The notes: generated by a model from the letters alone, not told the origin. A DNA stretch of 42,169 nt from Luteimonas sp. ANT-B3E (GCA_001683895.1 LXQJ01000008.1:1-42169), one strand, 5' to 3'. Positions 8,706 to 17,560 are shown, counted from the stretch's first letter. Numbers and translations are program-made.

Positions 8706-9157
8706 GCGCGCGCCCGGTGGGCGCGTGGCTGCTGGCGGTGGCCGGCGTGGCGGTGCTGGCGACGGTGGTCACGGCCATCGCCGTGATCGGCTCGCCGGCG
8801 CAGCAGCGCCAGCAGCGCTTCGACGAGCAGCGCGTGCAGGCGCTGCACCGCGTCGGCTTGGCCATCGGCAACCATGTCGAGTCCCGGCGCCGGCTGCCGG
8901 CGTCGCTCGCCGCGCTGCAGGCGACGCCGCACGGCGCAGGGCTGGTCGTCGTCGACCCCGACACCGGTGCGCCCTTCGGGTACCGCGTGCTGGACGCACG
9001 CCGCTATGAACTCTGCGCGGTGTTCGCCTCCGCGCAGCGCAACCAGGACGTGCGCACGGCATTCATGGCTGCGCAGTGGGCGCACCCGGCGGGGCGGCAC
9101 TGCTTCGCGCGCGAGACCGGGCGGATGCCGGGCGGCCCGGAGGCGGATGTCGAATGA
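8702..9157 (+). CDS. Small membrane-anchored protein, pseudopilin-like architecture
   Basis: A 151-residue protein with one N-terminal membrane segment (VGAWLLAVAGVAVLATVVTA) followed by a long basic helix and a small beta domain. The pattern RRRLPASLAALQ, DPDTGAPFGYRVLDARRYEL and CAVF resembles the soluble domain of GspG-type pseudopilins, in which an LP-x-S-L segment and a DP-x-TG-x-x-F/Y-x-Y-R-V strand are typical. It lacks a prepilin peptidase site, so it is not a real pseudopilin. Two cysteines (in ELCAVF and HCFARE) could form a disulfide in the periplasm. It overlaps the upstream DUF5671 gene by 4 bp, which suggests the pair forms one membrane complex. No function is known to me. Confidence 0.75.
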   Translation: MSARPVGAWLLAVAGVAVLATVVTAIAVIGSPAQQRQQRFDEQRVQALHRVGLAIGNHVESRRRLPASLAALQATPHGAGLVVVDPDTGAPFGYRVLDARRYELCAVFASAQRNQDVRTAFMAAQWAHPAGRHCFARETGRMPGGPEADVE

Positions 9158-9205
9158 TCGCGGGCGCGCGCAGCAGGACAAGCCCGTGGCCGTGAGCGGC
9201 GCGGA

Positions 9206-10737
9206 TCACTCCAGGGCAAAGATCGGCTGCGTCTCGATGCGGCCGACGCGCGCGACCGCGGCCTGCACGTCGTCGCGCTCCAGCAGCGCCTCGCGCGACG
9301 CGCGATAGCGCACCTCGCCGGGAAGCGCGTCAGCCAGTCGCCATTCCTGCATCCAGGTGAGCGCCGGGGTCCGCTCGAACGGGTCTGCCAGCAGCGTCGC
9401 GACGTGCGCCGAGGCGTCGTCCAACCGCCCTGCACCAACGAGCGCATCGAGGTAGCGGAGTTGGGCATCGCCCCTGTGGGTCCGCAGGTGGGCGAGCGCC
9501 TCCGCTGCTGCCTCGCCGTCACCGCGCAGCAGCGCCGCGTCGTGCAGCACGCGGTGTTTCACCATCGAGCCATAGCCACTGAGGTCATCCCCGACCGCGT
9601 CGACCGCGGCGAGTGCGGCTTCGGGTTGTCCGAGCTTGACGTGGTACGTGGCCAGGTTGAGCGCCTGACTGACATTGGCGCCGCCGTTCTCGCCTAGCGC
9701 GCTGGCGCGCTGCATGTCGGTGAGTGCGTCGCCAGTGCGACCCAGCCTGCGCATCGCCAGCGACCGCGCGTTCAGCAGCCAGATCTGGTCCTCCATGTCG
9801 ACAAAGGCCGGTGCGCCGCCCGCGGCGGCCGCAATCGTGGCCACCGCGTCATCGACCAGCGCCACGGTCTCGTCGGGGCGCCCCGCCATGAGCAGCACAG
9901 AGGCGAGTTGCGAGCGCGGCATCAGCCGGTCGGGGTGCGACAGTGCCTGCAGCCGCAGGTGCTGCACCTGCTGCGACATCGCACGGGCGACATCCGCGCG
10001 CGTCGACCCGCGGTCGACCAGGGCGTCGAAGCGCCGGTCCACCCGCATCGCGATGATCGGTAGTGGGTCGACGATACGGCGCACCGCGGCCCGTGCCGCG
10101 TCCGTCTCGCCACGCTCCAGGCGCAGCAGCGCGAGGTCGAACCAGGTACTGCTGGCACCCAGGCCGTTGTTGGTCCAGTTGGCGTCGAGCAGCGCCAGGC
10201 GGGCATCGGAGGCCGGCGCAGCGAGGTGCAGCAGCCGCGGGATCATCCAGGGTGCAAGGTTGTCGAGCAGCTCGGCCACTGCTCGACGAAGCCGGTCATC
10301 GCCGCGGTTGCGGCGAGGAAGTCGCCATTGTCCATCGCGGCGCCCGCCTGCCAGTACCAGTCGTCGGGATTGCGGCTGCCCGCGGCGACGGCGCGCGCGA
10401 ACAGCGACTGCCCTTCGGCGGGCCTGCCGCTGTCCATGGCCGCCCTGGCAGCGAGCGACAGCACGGCTGCGCGTTGCTCGTCGTCCAGCGCCTCGAAGCG
10501 TGGATCCGATAGCAGCGCGGCATACAGCGTTGATGCGCGCTCGTGGCGTCCCGCGTCCAGCGTCCGGCGCGCGTCGGCAAGACGCTGCGCGAAGTAAGCG
10601 GTCTCCGCGGTGCTTTCCGCCGATGCCGGTGCCGGTGACTGTGCGAGCGCCAGCCCCGATGCCGCCGCCAGCGCCATGGCGAGCGCGCATGCGCGCATCC
10701 TGCGTTGCCCGCGCGGGCCGCGTGTCCTGTCCAGCAT
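9206..10737 (-). pseudogene. Secreted TPR-repeat protein, interrupted by a -1 frameshift
   Basis: Two overlapping frames make one protein of about 510 residues. The 5' part (ATG at 10737, GGGGA seven bases upstream) has a signal peptide (RACALAMALAAASGLALAQ) and helical repeats such as ARRTLDAGRHERASTLYAAL and AGSRNPDDWYWQAGAAMDNG. Its natural frame ends MTGFVEQWP, and the next frame resumes ELLDNLAPWMIPRLLHLA without loss. Restoring one G (CCGAG to CCGGAG, bases 10271-10275) joins them perfectly; as read, the first frame stops at 10243. The C-terminal part has more tetratricopeptide-like helices (ARSLAMRRLGRTGDALTDMQ and LNLATYHVKLGQPEAALAAV). Such proteins are periplasmic or outer-membrane scaffolds; nothing more specific can be said. 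The lesion is a single base in a short GG run, so a consensus error is as likely as a real mutation. Confidence 0.8.
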
Positions 10738-10887
10738 CGACGTTTCCCCGTGGGCCTTCCGCCCCCGGCGGCCTGCACCGATTGTCGCAGACGGCCGGCG
10801 GGCCGCGAACCGCCACCGCAGGCAACGCCTTGTCCCGATACCACAAGCGGGAACAGCGCGCCGCCCTGTCAGTGGGCCTTGCGGCCG

Positions 10888-12477
10888 CTACGCCTCGCGC
10901 GGGTTGTCGCGGTAATAGCGGGCCTTGTCCTCGTACATCCGCTGGTCGGCAAGACGCATCACGGCGTCGGGCGTGGTCTCGGTGGAGTCGGCGACGCCGA
11001 CGCTGAGGTGCACGCGCAGTGAGATGGCGGTGCCGTCGACCGCACGGCAGTCCACGATCCGGTCACGCACGGCGTCGGTGAGCCGCTCCAGCAGCGGGCC
11101 CGCCTGCGCCACGGTGCAGGCATGGCAGACAATGACGAACTCGTCCCCGCCCATGCGCGCCACCAGGTCGCTGTCGCGGCAGACGCTGCGCAGCGCCTCG
11201 GCGACGGACACGATCAGCCGGTCTCCCACGTCGTGTCCGTGGAGGTCGTTGGCCTCCTTGAGTCCGTTGATGTCGACCATCAGCACCGCGAAGTCGGCAC
11301 CGGGCTGCCTGCGCTTGCGCGCGACCACCTGCCCCATGCGGTCGTCGAGCGAGGCGCGGTTGGCCAGGCCGGTCAGCGTGTCGGTGTTGGCCAGCTGCGT
11401 GAGTCGGTGGGTCAGGCCGTAGTTGGACAGCGCGGCGCCGAGCTGCTGCAGGAACAGCGCCATGACGCCGCGTTCCGCTTCGCTGAGCGGGCCGCCGACG
11501 CGCATCACGAACAGCGCGTCCAGCAGCGCAGCGTCGACCGGAATCGGAAGCAGCTCGTACGCCGCCAGCGCGCCTGGCGGCACGCGGGGTGCGGAATGGT
11601 CGATGCCGACATCGCCGACATCGCTGGCGTCGCTGGCGTCGTCCCCATCGCCACCCGGCGCCTGGCGTCCATCGACGCTGCGCCGGACCAGCTCGGACGA
11701 CGCGGTTTCGCAGACGACCGACAGCAGCCGCGACTGTTCGTCGGCGTCCATCGCCACGAACGACGCCTGGTGCACCAGGCGCGGCCGACGCGGGGCGCGG
11801 ACCACGATGGCCATCGCCATGTCCGGCGGCAGCGTGGCGGACAGATGGTGCAGCCAGCCGTCCACCAGGTCCTCCAGCCGGCTCGCGCCCGGCATCGCGA
11901 GCCCGGCTTCGGCCAGGCCCTGGAACAGCCGACGCCGGCGGTCGACTTCCACCGTGGCGCGCACGAGCAGGGCGTTCTGGCCGTGGAAGATGGTCGCGAT
12001 TTTCATCAGGTAGATGAAGAGGACCAGCAGCCCGAGGTAGGTGGTGGTTGCGTTGCCGCCGGGATCGAAGCGCAGGCCCACCACGACCACGGCCGCCACG
12101 GCGCCGGCGACGAACGCCGCCACCGCGCGTGTGGCGCCCCTGAGACCGTCGTAGATGCCGTTGTTGAGACAGACCGCGGTCAGCAGGCAGAACGTGAGGC
12201 CCAGGTTGAAGCCGATGGCGGCGACCAGGCTGCCCAGCACGCAGGCATCGATCACCAGGCCGCGCAGCGCGGCGCGCTTCTTGTCGCGCGCCAGGCACGA
12301 CCAGGCGTAGACCACGTGCGGATACAGCAGGCAGACCACGGCCGCATACGCGAGCTGGCTGCCCGGGATGTCGCCCTCGAAGAACAGCAGCCCGGCGACG
12401 ACGAACGTCAGCACGAAACCGAGCATGCGCGGCACGTAGTACAGCCGAGCGATGCGGTGTGGTGCCGGCAGTCTCAC
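10888..12477 (-). CDS. Membrane-bound diguanylate cyclase (MASE2-like sensor, GGDEF)
   Basis: A 529-residue enzyme predicted to make c-di-GMP from two GTP. The N-terminal 160 residues have about five to six membrane helices and begin RIARLYYVPRMLGFVLTFV, with LYPHVVYAW further on, which resembles the MASE2 sensor. A GAF-like region follows (about residues 185-350), with a low-complexity acidic stretch DGDDASDASDVGDVG inside. The catalytic domain carries LTGLANRASLDDRM, the active site GGDEF (about residue 441) and the inhibitory I-site RDSD five residues before it, so product inhibition is expected. The start is a GTG at 12477 with GAGGAG eight bases upstream. It is monocistronic or follows no obvious partner. 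The ligand sensed is unknown. Confidence 0.92.
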   Translation of the reverse strand: MRLPAPHRIARLYYVPRMLGFVLTFVVAGLLFFEGDIPGSQLAYAAVVCLLYPHVVYAWSCLARDKKRAALRGLVIDACVLGSLVAAIGFNLGLTFCLLTAVCLNNGIYDGLRGATRAVAAFVAGAVAAVVVVGLRFDPGGNATTTYLGLLVLFIYLMKIATIFHGQNALLVRATVEVDRRRRLFQGLAEAGLAMPGASRLEDLVDGWLHHLSATLPPDMAMAIVVRAPRRPRLVHQASFVAMDADEQSRLLSVVCETASSELVRRSVDGRQAPGGDGDDASDASDVGDVGIDHSAPRVPPGALAAYELLPIPVDAALLDALFVMRVGGPLSEAERGVMALFLQQLGAALSNYGLTHRLTQLANTDTLTGLANRASLDDRMGQVVARKRRQPGADFAVLMVDINGLKEANDLHGHDVGDRLIVSVAEALRSVCRDSDLVARMGGDEFVIVCHACTVAQAGPLLERLTDAVRDRIVDCRAVDGTAISLRVHLSVGVADSTETTPDAVMRLADQRMYEDKARYYRDNPREA

Positions 12478-12694
12478 GCGGATGCTCCTCGATGAGGCCG
12501 CTGCAAGCGCGACCGGCCAGGCGGGGCTGGGCCCGGGACCACGCCAGTCTAACGGGCAGCCTTGCGCCGGGGCACCGGTGCCTGGAACCGCGGGTGGTCG
12601 GCTCGGGACTGGTGGACGGGATCAGGGCTCCGGCACATTGCGGCATCATCGAGGTTTCCGGGAGCGCCGCTCCCGATCCCCTCCGGAGCCTGCC

Positions 12695-14587
12695 ATGCGC
12701 CCCTTCGTTGCCATGTCCGTCCTCACGCTGGCGCTGTCGCTGGCGTGCGCACCTGCTGCCGCCCACCTGCAGGACGTGGCTGCGCCCGCCACGCCGGCAA
12801 TGCCCGCCACCACCCCGTCTGCCGGCGCTGGCGCGAACACCGTCGACGCGCGCCTCAACGCATGGTTCGAAACCAGGTACGAAGAGCAGCTGCAGTACAG
12901 CCCGATGCGCATGACGATGCTCGGCCGCAAGGACCGGTATGACGCGCTCGATGACATGTCCCGCGAGGGCGCGGCGAAGCAGCTGGCGTGGCGGGCCGCC
13001 GCGGTCGACGAGATGCAGTCGACGTTCGACTACGACGCGCTGGGCGACGATGCCAGGCTGTCATGGGACCTCTTCGTGTACCAGCTGGAAGCCGCCCGGG
13101 CCGCTGACCGCTTCGCCGACCACGGCTATCCCTTCGAGCAGATGGGCGGCGCGCAGTCGTTCCTGCCGACCTTCCTGCTCCAGTTCCACAAGGTGCAGAC
13201 CGAGGCCGATTACGTCGCCTACGTGGCACGCCTGCACGAGGTGCCGCGCGCCTTCGGCCAGCTGATGGGCCAGGTCAAGCGCTCGGCGGCCGCCGGCATC
13301 CGCCCGCCCCGCTTTGCGCATGAGGGAGTGATCGAGCAGGGCGGCAAGGTCATTGCCGGTGCACCCTTCACCGACGGCGACGACAGCGCGCTGTGGGCCG
13401 ACGCGCAGGCCAAGGCCGACGCGCTGGTGAAGGCCGGCACCATCGACGCCGCCCGCGGCGACGCGCTGAAGGCGCAGGCGCGCGCGGCGCTGGTGGAGGC
13501 GGTGCAGCCCGCGTTTGCCGACGTCATTGCCTGGTACACCGCAGACCTGCCGAACGCCGCGGTCAATCCGACCGGCGTCGGCAGCAGCCACCCCGACGGC
13601 GCCGCGTACTACGCCGAGCGCCTGAAGGCGTCGACCACCACCGACATGAGCGCCGACCAGGTGCACCAGCTGGGCATGGCCGAGGTCGCGCGGATCCGCG
13701 GCGAGATGGAGGCGCTGAAGGACAAGGTCGGGTTCGACGGCGACCTCAAGGCGTTCTTCCGCTTCATCGACACCGATCCTCAGTTCAAGTATCCGGATAC
13801 CGACGCCGGTCGACAGGCCTACATCGACGACGCCACCAGGGCCATCGCCACCATCAAGACGCAGCTCCCGGAGTACTTCGGGGTGCTGCCGAAGGCCGAC
13901 CTGGTGGTCAAGCGCGTGGAGGCGTTCCGCGAGGTCGACGGCGGCGCGCAGCACTATTACCCCAGCACCCCTGACGGCAGTCGGCCGGGCGTCTACTACG
14001 CGCACCTGTCGGACATGGCGTCGATGCCGAAGACCACGCTGGAGGTCATCGCGTACCACGAGGGCCTGCCGGGCCACCACATGCAGATCGCGATCGCGCA
14101 GGAGCTGCAGGGGGTGCCGGAGTTCCGCAAGCAGGCCAACTTCAACGCCTATGCCGAAGGCTGGGCCCTGTACTCGGAGTGGCTGGCGCGCGAGATGCCG
14201 GGCACCTACACCGACCCGTATTCCGAGTACGGACGGCTGACGTCGGAGATGTGGCGCGCGATCCGGCTGGTGGTCGACACCGGCCTGCACGCCAAGGGCT
14301 GGCCCGAGCAGCAGGCGGTGGCCTACATGTTCGACAACAGCTCGATCCCGCTGCAGGCGATCCAGGCCGAGGTGCGGCGCTACATCACCTGGCCGGGCCA
14401 GGCCACGGGCTACAAGGTCGGCATGATCAGGATCCAGGCGCTGCGCGCGAAGGCCGAGGCCGAGCTGGGCGACGGCTTCGACATCCGCGGCTTCCACGAC
14501 GCGGTGCTGGGTGGCGGCGCAATGCCGCTGACGCTGCTGGAGCGGCGCATCGCCCAGTGGATCGCCAGCGAAAAGCAGGGCGGCTGA
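12695..14587 (+). CDS. DUF885 family secreted peptidase-like protein
   Basis: A 630-residue exported protein. The signal sequence is MRPFVAMSVLTLALSLACAP followed by AAA; the ATG at 12695 has GGAG eight bases upstream, whereas the frame upstream (to 12452) is not protein-like. The body matches the DUF885 family, widespread in Xanthomonadaceae and Proteobacteria, whose signature is the metal-site-like motif seen here as EVIAYHEGLPGHHMQIAIAQ, with the companion motif NAYAEGWALYSEWLAREM about 25 residues later. This is the HExxxH-plus-E arrangement of gluzincin-like peptidases, so a zinc peptidase or carboxypeptidase acting in the periplasm is a reasonable inference. Length agrees with the family (580-640). 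Next to it are a DUF2231 membrane protein and a PQQ-type dehydrogenase in the same direction after 140 bp. Confidence 0.92.
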   Translation: MRPFVAMSVLTLALSLACAPAAAHLQDVAAPATPAMPATTPSAGAGANTVDARLNAWFETRYEEQLQYSPMRMTMLGRKDRYDALDDMSREGAAKQLAWRAAAVDEMQSTFDYDALGDDARLSWDLFVYQLEAARAADRFADHGYPFEQMGGAQSFLPTFLLQFHKVQTEADYVAYVARLHEVPRAFGQLMGQVKRSAAAGIRPPRFAHEGVIEQGGKVIAGAPFTDGDDSALWADAQAKADALVKAGTIDAARGDALKAQARAALVEAVQPAFADVIAWYTADLPNAAVNPTGVGSSHPDGAAYYAERLKASTTTDMSADQVHQLGMAEVARIRGEMEALKDKVGFDGDLKAFFRFIDTDPQFKYPDTDAGRQAYIDDATRAIATIKTQLPEYFGVLPKADLVVKRVEAFREVDGGAQHYYPSTPDGSRPGVYYAHLSDMASMPKTTLEVIAYHEGLPGHHMQIAIAQELQGVPEFRKQANFNAYAEGWALYSEWLAREMPGTYTDPYSEYGRLTSEMWRAIRLVVDTGLHAKGWPEQQAVAYMFDNSSIPLQAIQAEVRRYITWPGQATGYKVGMIRIQALRAKAEAELGDGFDIRGFHDAVLGGGAMPLTLLERRIAQWIASEKQGG

Positions 14588-14728
14588 GGGCGGCCACCGT
14601 TTTTCTCCGCTTTCGCCCTGCGTGCACCTCCGGTGTGATGCCATCGCGTGCCCGATGTCGCCACGCCGGTCGTCGGCCGCCCAGCACGCGGCCACACACC
14701 GCCGCCCACCTGCAGGAGACACGCTGTC

Positions 14729-15157
14729 ATGGCAGCCACGCTTGACCACGCGCGACCCATCGCACCGCATCCGCTGCACCTCGTGCTGCTCGCCGGGATG
14801 ATCCCGTGGTTCCTCGGTGCGACGCTGGCCGACTGGGCCTATGCGGTCACCTACCACGTGCAGTGGACCAACTTCGCGTCGTGGCTGATCGTCGGCGGGC
14901 TGGTGTTCAGCGGCGTGGTGCTGGTGCTGGCAAAGATCGACCTGCTGCGCGCGCGCCACCGCGCCGGCCGCGACGTGCTCTACGTGCTGGCGCTAGCGGC
15001 AACGTGGGTCCTCGCCGTCTTCAACGCGCTGGTCCATGCCAAGGACGCGTGGGCGGCGATGCCGGCCGGCCTGGTGCTGTCGGTCGTCACGCTGCTGATG
15101 GCGTGCGTGGCGACGTGGTGGGGTGTCTCCGGTTTCCGCACGGGAGTGTCGCGATGA
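14729..15157 (+). CDS. DUF2231 domain membrane protein
   Basis: A 142-residue inner-membrane protein with four hydrophobic helices, starting PHPLHLVLLAGMIPWFLGAT, then WLIVGGLVFSGVVLVLAKI, VLYVLALAATWVLAVFNALV and PAGLVLSVVTLLMACVATWW. The HP-x-H near the first helix and the H in the third (NALVHAKDAW) are typical of DUF2231 proteins, which may bind haem or accept electrons (inference). The ATG at 14729 follows AGGAG at 14714. Its stop overlaps the ATG of the following PQQ-type dehydrogenase by four bases, a pairing that suggests it could take electrons from that enzyme or assist it in the membrane. Confidence 0.85.
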   Translation: MAATLDHARPIAPHPLHLVLLAGMIPWFLGATLADWAYAVTYHVQWTNFASWLIVGGLVFSGVVLVLAKIDLLRARHRAGRDVLYVLALAATWVLAVFNALVHAKDAWAAMPAGLVLSVVTLLMACVATWWGVSGFRTGVSR

Positions 15158-16443
15158 TCCGTTCCAGGCTGTTTGCCGCCGTCGCGTTCGCGACCTTCCT
15201 CGCCGGCTGTACCGGCGCGGGTGGGCCGCTGGAGTACGGCAGCGACCCCGCACTGCCCGAGGCCCAGCGTGGCCTGCTGCCGGGCATGAAGATCTCCATG
15301 CCGGCGAGCTGGGGCGACCAGCAGCCCACCGTGCCTGCCGGCTACACCATCACCGCCATCGCCACCGACCTGTTGATCCCGCGGCAGACGCTGGTGCTGC
15401 CCAACGGCGACATCCTGGTGGCCGAGGGCCGCGGCGGCAATGCGCCGAAGCTCCTGCCCAAGGACATCATTGCCGGCTACATCAAGGCCCGGGGCAACAC
15501 CCAGGTCGAGAGCGGCAACCGCCTGACCCTGCTGCGCGATGCCGACGGTGACGGCACCTACGAGCTGCGCACGATCTTTGCGAGCGGCCTCGATGCCCCG
15601 TACGGCCTCGCGCTCGTCGATGGCCAGCTGTACGTCGCCAACCAGGACGCGCTGGTGCGCTTCGACTACACCGACGGCCAGACCGAGGCCAGCGGTCCGC
15701 CGGTCACCGTCACCGCGCTGCCCTCGGCCATCAACCACCACTGGACCAAGGCCCTGACCGCGAGCGAGGACGGCCGCTTCCTGTACGTGGGTATCGGCTC
15801 CAACAGCAACATCACCGAGCGCGGCATGACCGCGGAAGCCGACCGCGCGGTGGTGTGGGAAGTCGACGCCGCGTCCGGTGCGCACCGCACCTTCGCCACC
15901 GGGCTGCGCAACCCGACCGCGCTGACCATGCAGCCCGGCACCGGCACGCTGTTCGCGGTGGTCAACGAGCGCGACGAGCTGGGCCCCGACCTGGTGCCGG
16001 ACTACCTCACCTCGGTGCGCGAAGGTGGTTTCTACGGCTGGCCGTACAGCTATTGGGGCCAGAACGTCGACACCCGCGTGCGGCCGCAGGATCCGGAAAA
16101 GGTGGCCGCGGCGATCGTCCCCGACTACAGCCTCGGCGCGCATGTCGCCGCGCTGGGCGTGGACTTCTCGACGCCGGCGATGGGCTCGCGGTTCGCGGAC
16201 GGCGTGTTCATCGGCGAGCATGGCAGCTGGAACCGCGCCGACCCGGTTGGCTACAAGGTGATCTTCGTGCCGTTCCGCAACGGCCGCCCCGCGGGCGACC
16301 CGGTGGTGTTCGTCGACGGCTTCCTCGGCGCCGATGGCAAGGCCCGCGGTCGCCCGGTAGGCGTGACCGTCGATCCCGGCGGCGCGCTGATCGTCGCTGA
16401 CGATCTGTCCAACATCGTGTGGCGGGTGGTGCCGGCGGGCTGA
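15154..16443 (+). CDS. Sorbosone-dehydrogenase-like PQQ-dependent sugar dehydrogenase lipoprotein
   Basis: A 429-residue six-bladed beta-propeller protein of the soluble glucose/sorbosone dehydrogenase family, which oxidises aldoses using PQQ in the periplasm. A lipoprotein signal, RLFAAVAFATFLAGCTG, places it on a membrane. Family landmarks visible in order: the PNGDILVAEGRGGN blade, DADGDGTYELRTIF, PYGLALVDGQLYVANQD, LPSAINHHWTKAL (the HHWTKA segment around the active-site histidine), IGSNSNITERGM, FATGLRNPTAL, VNERDELGPDLVPDYLTSV, GGFYGWPYSYWGQN, FIGEHGSWNR and GRPVGVTVDPGGALIVADD. Start at the ATG overlapping the DUF2231 stop (ATGA). No PQQ synthesis genes are in the window, so cofactor must come from elsewhere or from the environment. 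Confidence 0.92.
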   Translation: MIRSRLFAAVAFATFLAGCTGAGGPLEYGSDPALPEAQRGLLPGMKISMPASWGDQQPTVPAGYTITAIATDLLIPRQTLVLPNGDILVAEGRGGNAPKLLPKDIIAGYIKARGNTQVESGNRLTLLRDADGDGTYELRTIFASGLDAPYGLALVDGQLYVANQDALVRFDYTDGQTEASGPPVTVTALPSAINHHWTKALTASEDGRFLYVGIGSNSNITERGMTAEADRAVVWEVDAASGAHRTFATGLRNPTALTMQPGTGTLFAVVNERDELGPDLVPDYLTSVREGGFYGWPYSYWGQNVDTRVRPQDPEKVAAAIVPDYSLGAHVAALGVDFSTPAMGSRFADGVFIGEHGSWNRADPVGYKVIFVPFRNGRPAGDPVVFVDGFLGADGKARGRPVGVTVDPGGALIVADDLSNIVWRVVPAG

Positions 16444-16448
16444 TGTAC

Positions 16449-16472
16449 CGGTGGCGCGCATCGGCGCCACCG
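16449..16472 (+). terminator. Hairpin just after the sugar dehydrogenase gene
   Basis: CGGTGGCGC (16449-16457) pairs perfectly with GCGCCACCG (16464-16472) over a six-base loop, starting six bases after the stop codon. It is not followed by a T-run, so alone it is a stabilising 3' hairpin or weak terminator; a second hairpin with a T-run follows about 40 bp later. Confidence 0.5.
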
Positions 16473-16508
16473 TCGCCAGAACGCGTACGCGATGGGATCA
16501 TTAACGTC

Positions 16509-16543
16509 GCTTGAACCAGCGCGTTCAAGCTGCGTCTTTTTTT
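16509..16543 (+). terminator. Rho-independent terminator of the DUF885/DUF2231/PQQ segment
   Basis: GCTTGAAC (16509-16516) pairs perfectly with GTTCAAGC (16523-16530), loop CAGCGC, and a run of seven T (16537-16543) follows six bases later. The stem is short and the T-run slightly displaced, but it is one of the few poly-T runs in this GC-rich window. It separates the upstream operon from the outer-membrane protein gene. Confidence 0.65.
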
Positions 16544-16597
16544 CGTGAAGGTTTCAGCGCGCTTCAGCGCTGCGCGTCCCTACTGTCCGGCGCGGTC

Positions 16598-16613
16598 GGT
16601 GACCCTGGTCACC
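16598..16613. promoter_or_regulatory. 16-bp inverted repeat in the leader of the outer-membrane protein gene
   Basis: GGTGACCCTGGTCACC: seven-base arms with a two-base centre, 62 bp upstream of the ATG at 16676. It may be a regulator-binding site or a leader hairpin. No regulator can be named from sequence. Confidence 0.4.
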
Positions 16614-16675
16614 ACCGCCCACATGCGTGCACTCCCCCTCTTTCGTGCATGCCCAAGAACAGAAAGGATCACTCC

Positions 16676-17383
16676 ATGAAGCATTACCTCGTTCCCGCCG
16701 CATTGGCGGCCGCGCTGTTCGCGCCTAGCGCCTTCGCCCAGAGTGCCGGCGACACCTACCGCCCCGATCTGCAGGTCGGCCAGGGCAACGGCTTCGTTGC
16801 CGGCAGCCTCGGCCGCACCGATGGCGGCACCGCTGGCCGCTTCGGCACGGGCGACTTCAACGTCTTCGAGAGCCGCGATGGCCGCAAGACGGGCTACAGC
16901 CTCACCGGCGGCTATCGCTGGAAGCTGGGCGACAGCTGGGGCCTGGGTCTCGAAGGCGGCTACGCCGACCTCGGCAACCTGCGCGTGCGCAACGCGTTCA
17001 GCAGCGACCAGATCAACCAGCGGGAGAGCTCGAATGCCCTGCGTGGCTGGCTGGCGGGCGGCAACGCGCGCTTCAACATCACGCCAGAGTGGTACCTCGG
17101 CGCGCGCGGCGGCTACTTCCGTGCTTCAGACAACAACGCCGACTACTTCAACAGCTTCCGCGAGCAGCTGGGCATCGAGAGTGGCCGTACCGATGGCCGC
17201 AACAGCTGGTACGCCGGCGTGGGTACCGGCTGGAACGCCAGCGAGAATTTCAGCGTCGGCGTGCACTACGACTACTACCGCGCCAAGTCGGGAACGGTGC
17301 GCGACAGGGCGACCGGCATCGAGTTCGACGGCCCGAAGCGCTCGACCGCGCTGCTCGGCGTGACCGCGGAATACGCGTTCTGA
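16676..17383 (+). CDS. Outer-membrane beta-barrel protein (OmpA/OmpW-like porin fold)
   Basis: A 235-residue protein with a signal peptide (YLVPAALAAALFAPSAFAQ), then alternating amphipathic strands: FVAGSLGRTDGG, TGYSLTGGYRWKLG, WGLGLEGGYADLG, LRGWLAGGNARFNIT, WYLGARGGYFRAS, SWYAGVGTGWNAS, FSVGVHYDYYRAK and LLGVTAEYAF. The C-terminal phenylalanine and final strand TAEYAF are the usual BAM recognition signal. This fits an eight-stranded OmpA-type transmembrane barrel without the peptidoglycan-binding domain. The ATG at 16676 has GAAAGGA eight bases upstream. It is a single-gene unit: a terminator lies on each side, and the long 130-bp leader suggests its own promoter. Codon choice and the strong flanking terminators suggest high expression. 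Exact function unknown. Confidence 0.88.
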   Translation: MKHYLVPAALAAALFAPSAFAQSAGDTYRPDLQVGQGNGFVAGSLGRTDGGTAGRFGTGDFNVFESRDGRKTGYSLTGGYRWKLGDSWGLGLEGGYADLGNLRVRNAFSSDQINQRESSNALRGWLAGGNARFNITPEWYLGARGGYFRASDNNADYFNSFREQLGIESGRTDGRNSWYAGVGTGWNASENFSVGVHYDYYRAKSGTVRDRATGIEFDGPKRSTALLGVTAEYAF

Positions 17384-17421
17384 TGTGAGGTCGCGTGCCG
17401 CCGCGGGCGGTACGTGACGCC

Positions 17422-17473
17422 AGGGCCAGGGACGCCGTCCGCGACTGCAGCGGCGGGATCCTGGCCCTTTTTT
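17422..17473 (+). terminator. Strong rho-independent terminator after the outer-membrane protein gene
   Basis: AGGGCCAGG (17422-17430) pairs with CCTGGCCCT (17460-17468). Inside it a second stem, CGCCG with CGGCG, extends the helix. Six T follow directly (17468-17473). This is the best intrinsic terminator in the window. Confidence 0.9.
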
Positions 17474-17560
17474 ATTGAACCCTCCGTCCCACTCCCGGAC
17501 CGCCCCCCATTCAGGCAGAATTCCCCGATCCCGGGCGTCGCCCGGACGGGGAGCTCCACC

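Noticed and set aside
11122-12495. Open frame of 457 codons antisense to the first diguanylate cyclase
   Set aside because: GC-driven shadow; the cyclase has full catalytic motifs and a good ribosome site.
13061-14959. Open frame of 632 codons antisense to the DUF885 gene
   Set aside because: Shadow frame of a real gene; low-complexity His/Arg/Leu composition and no ribosome site.
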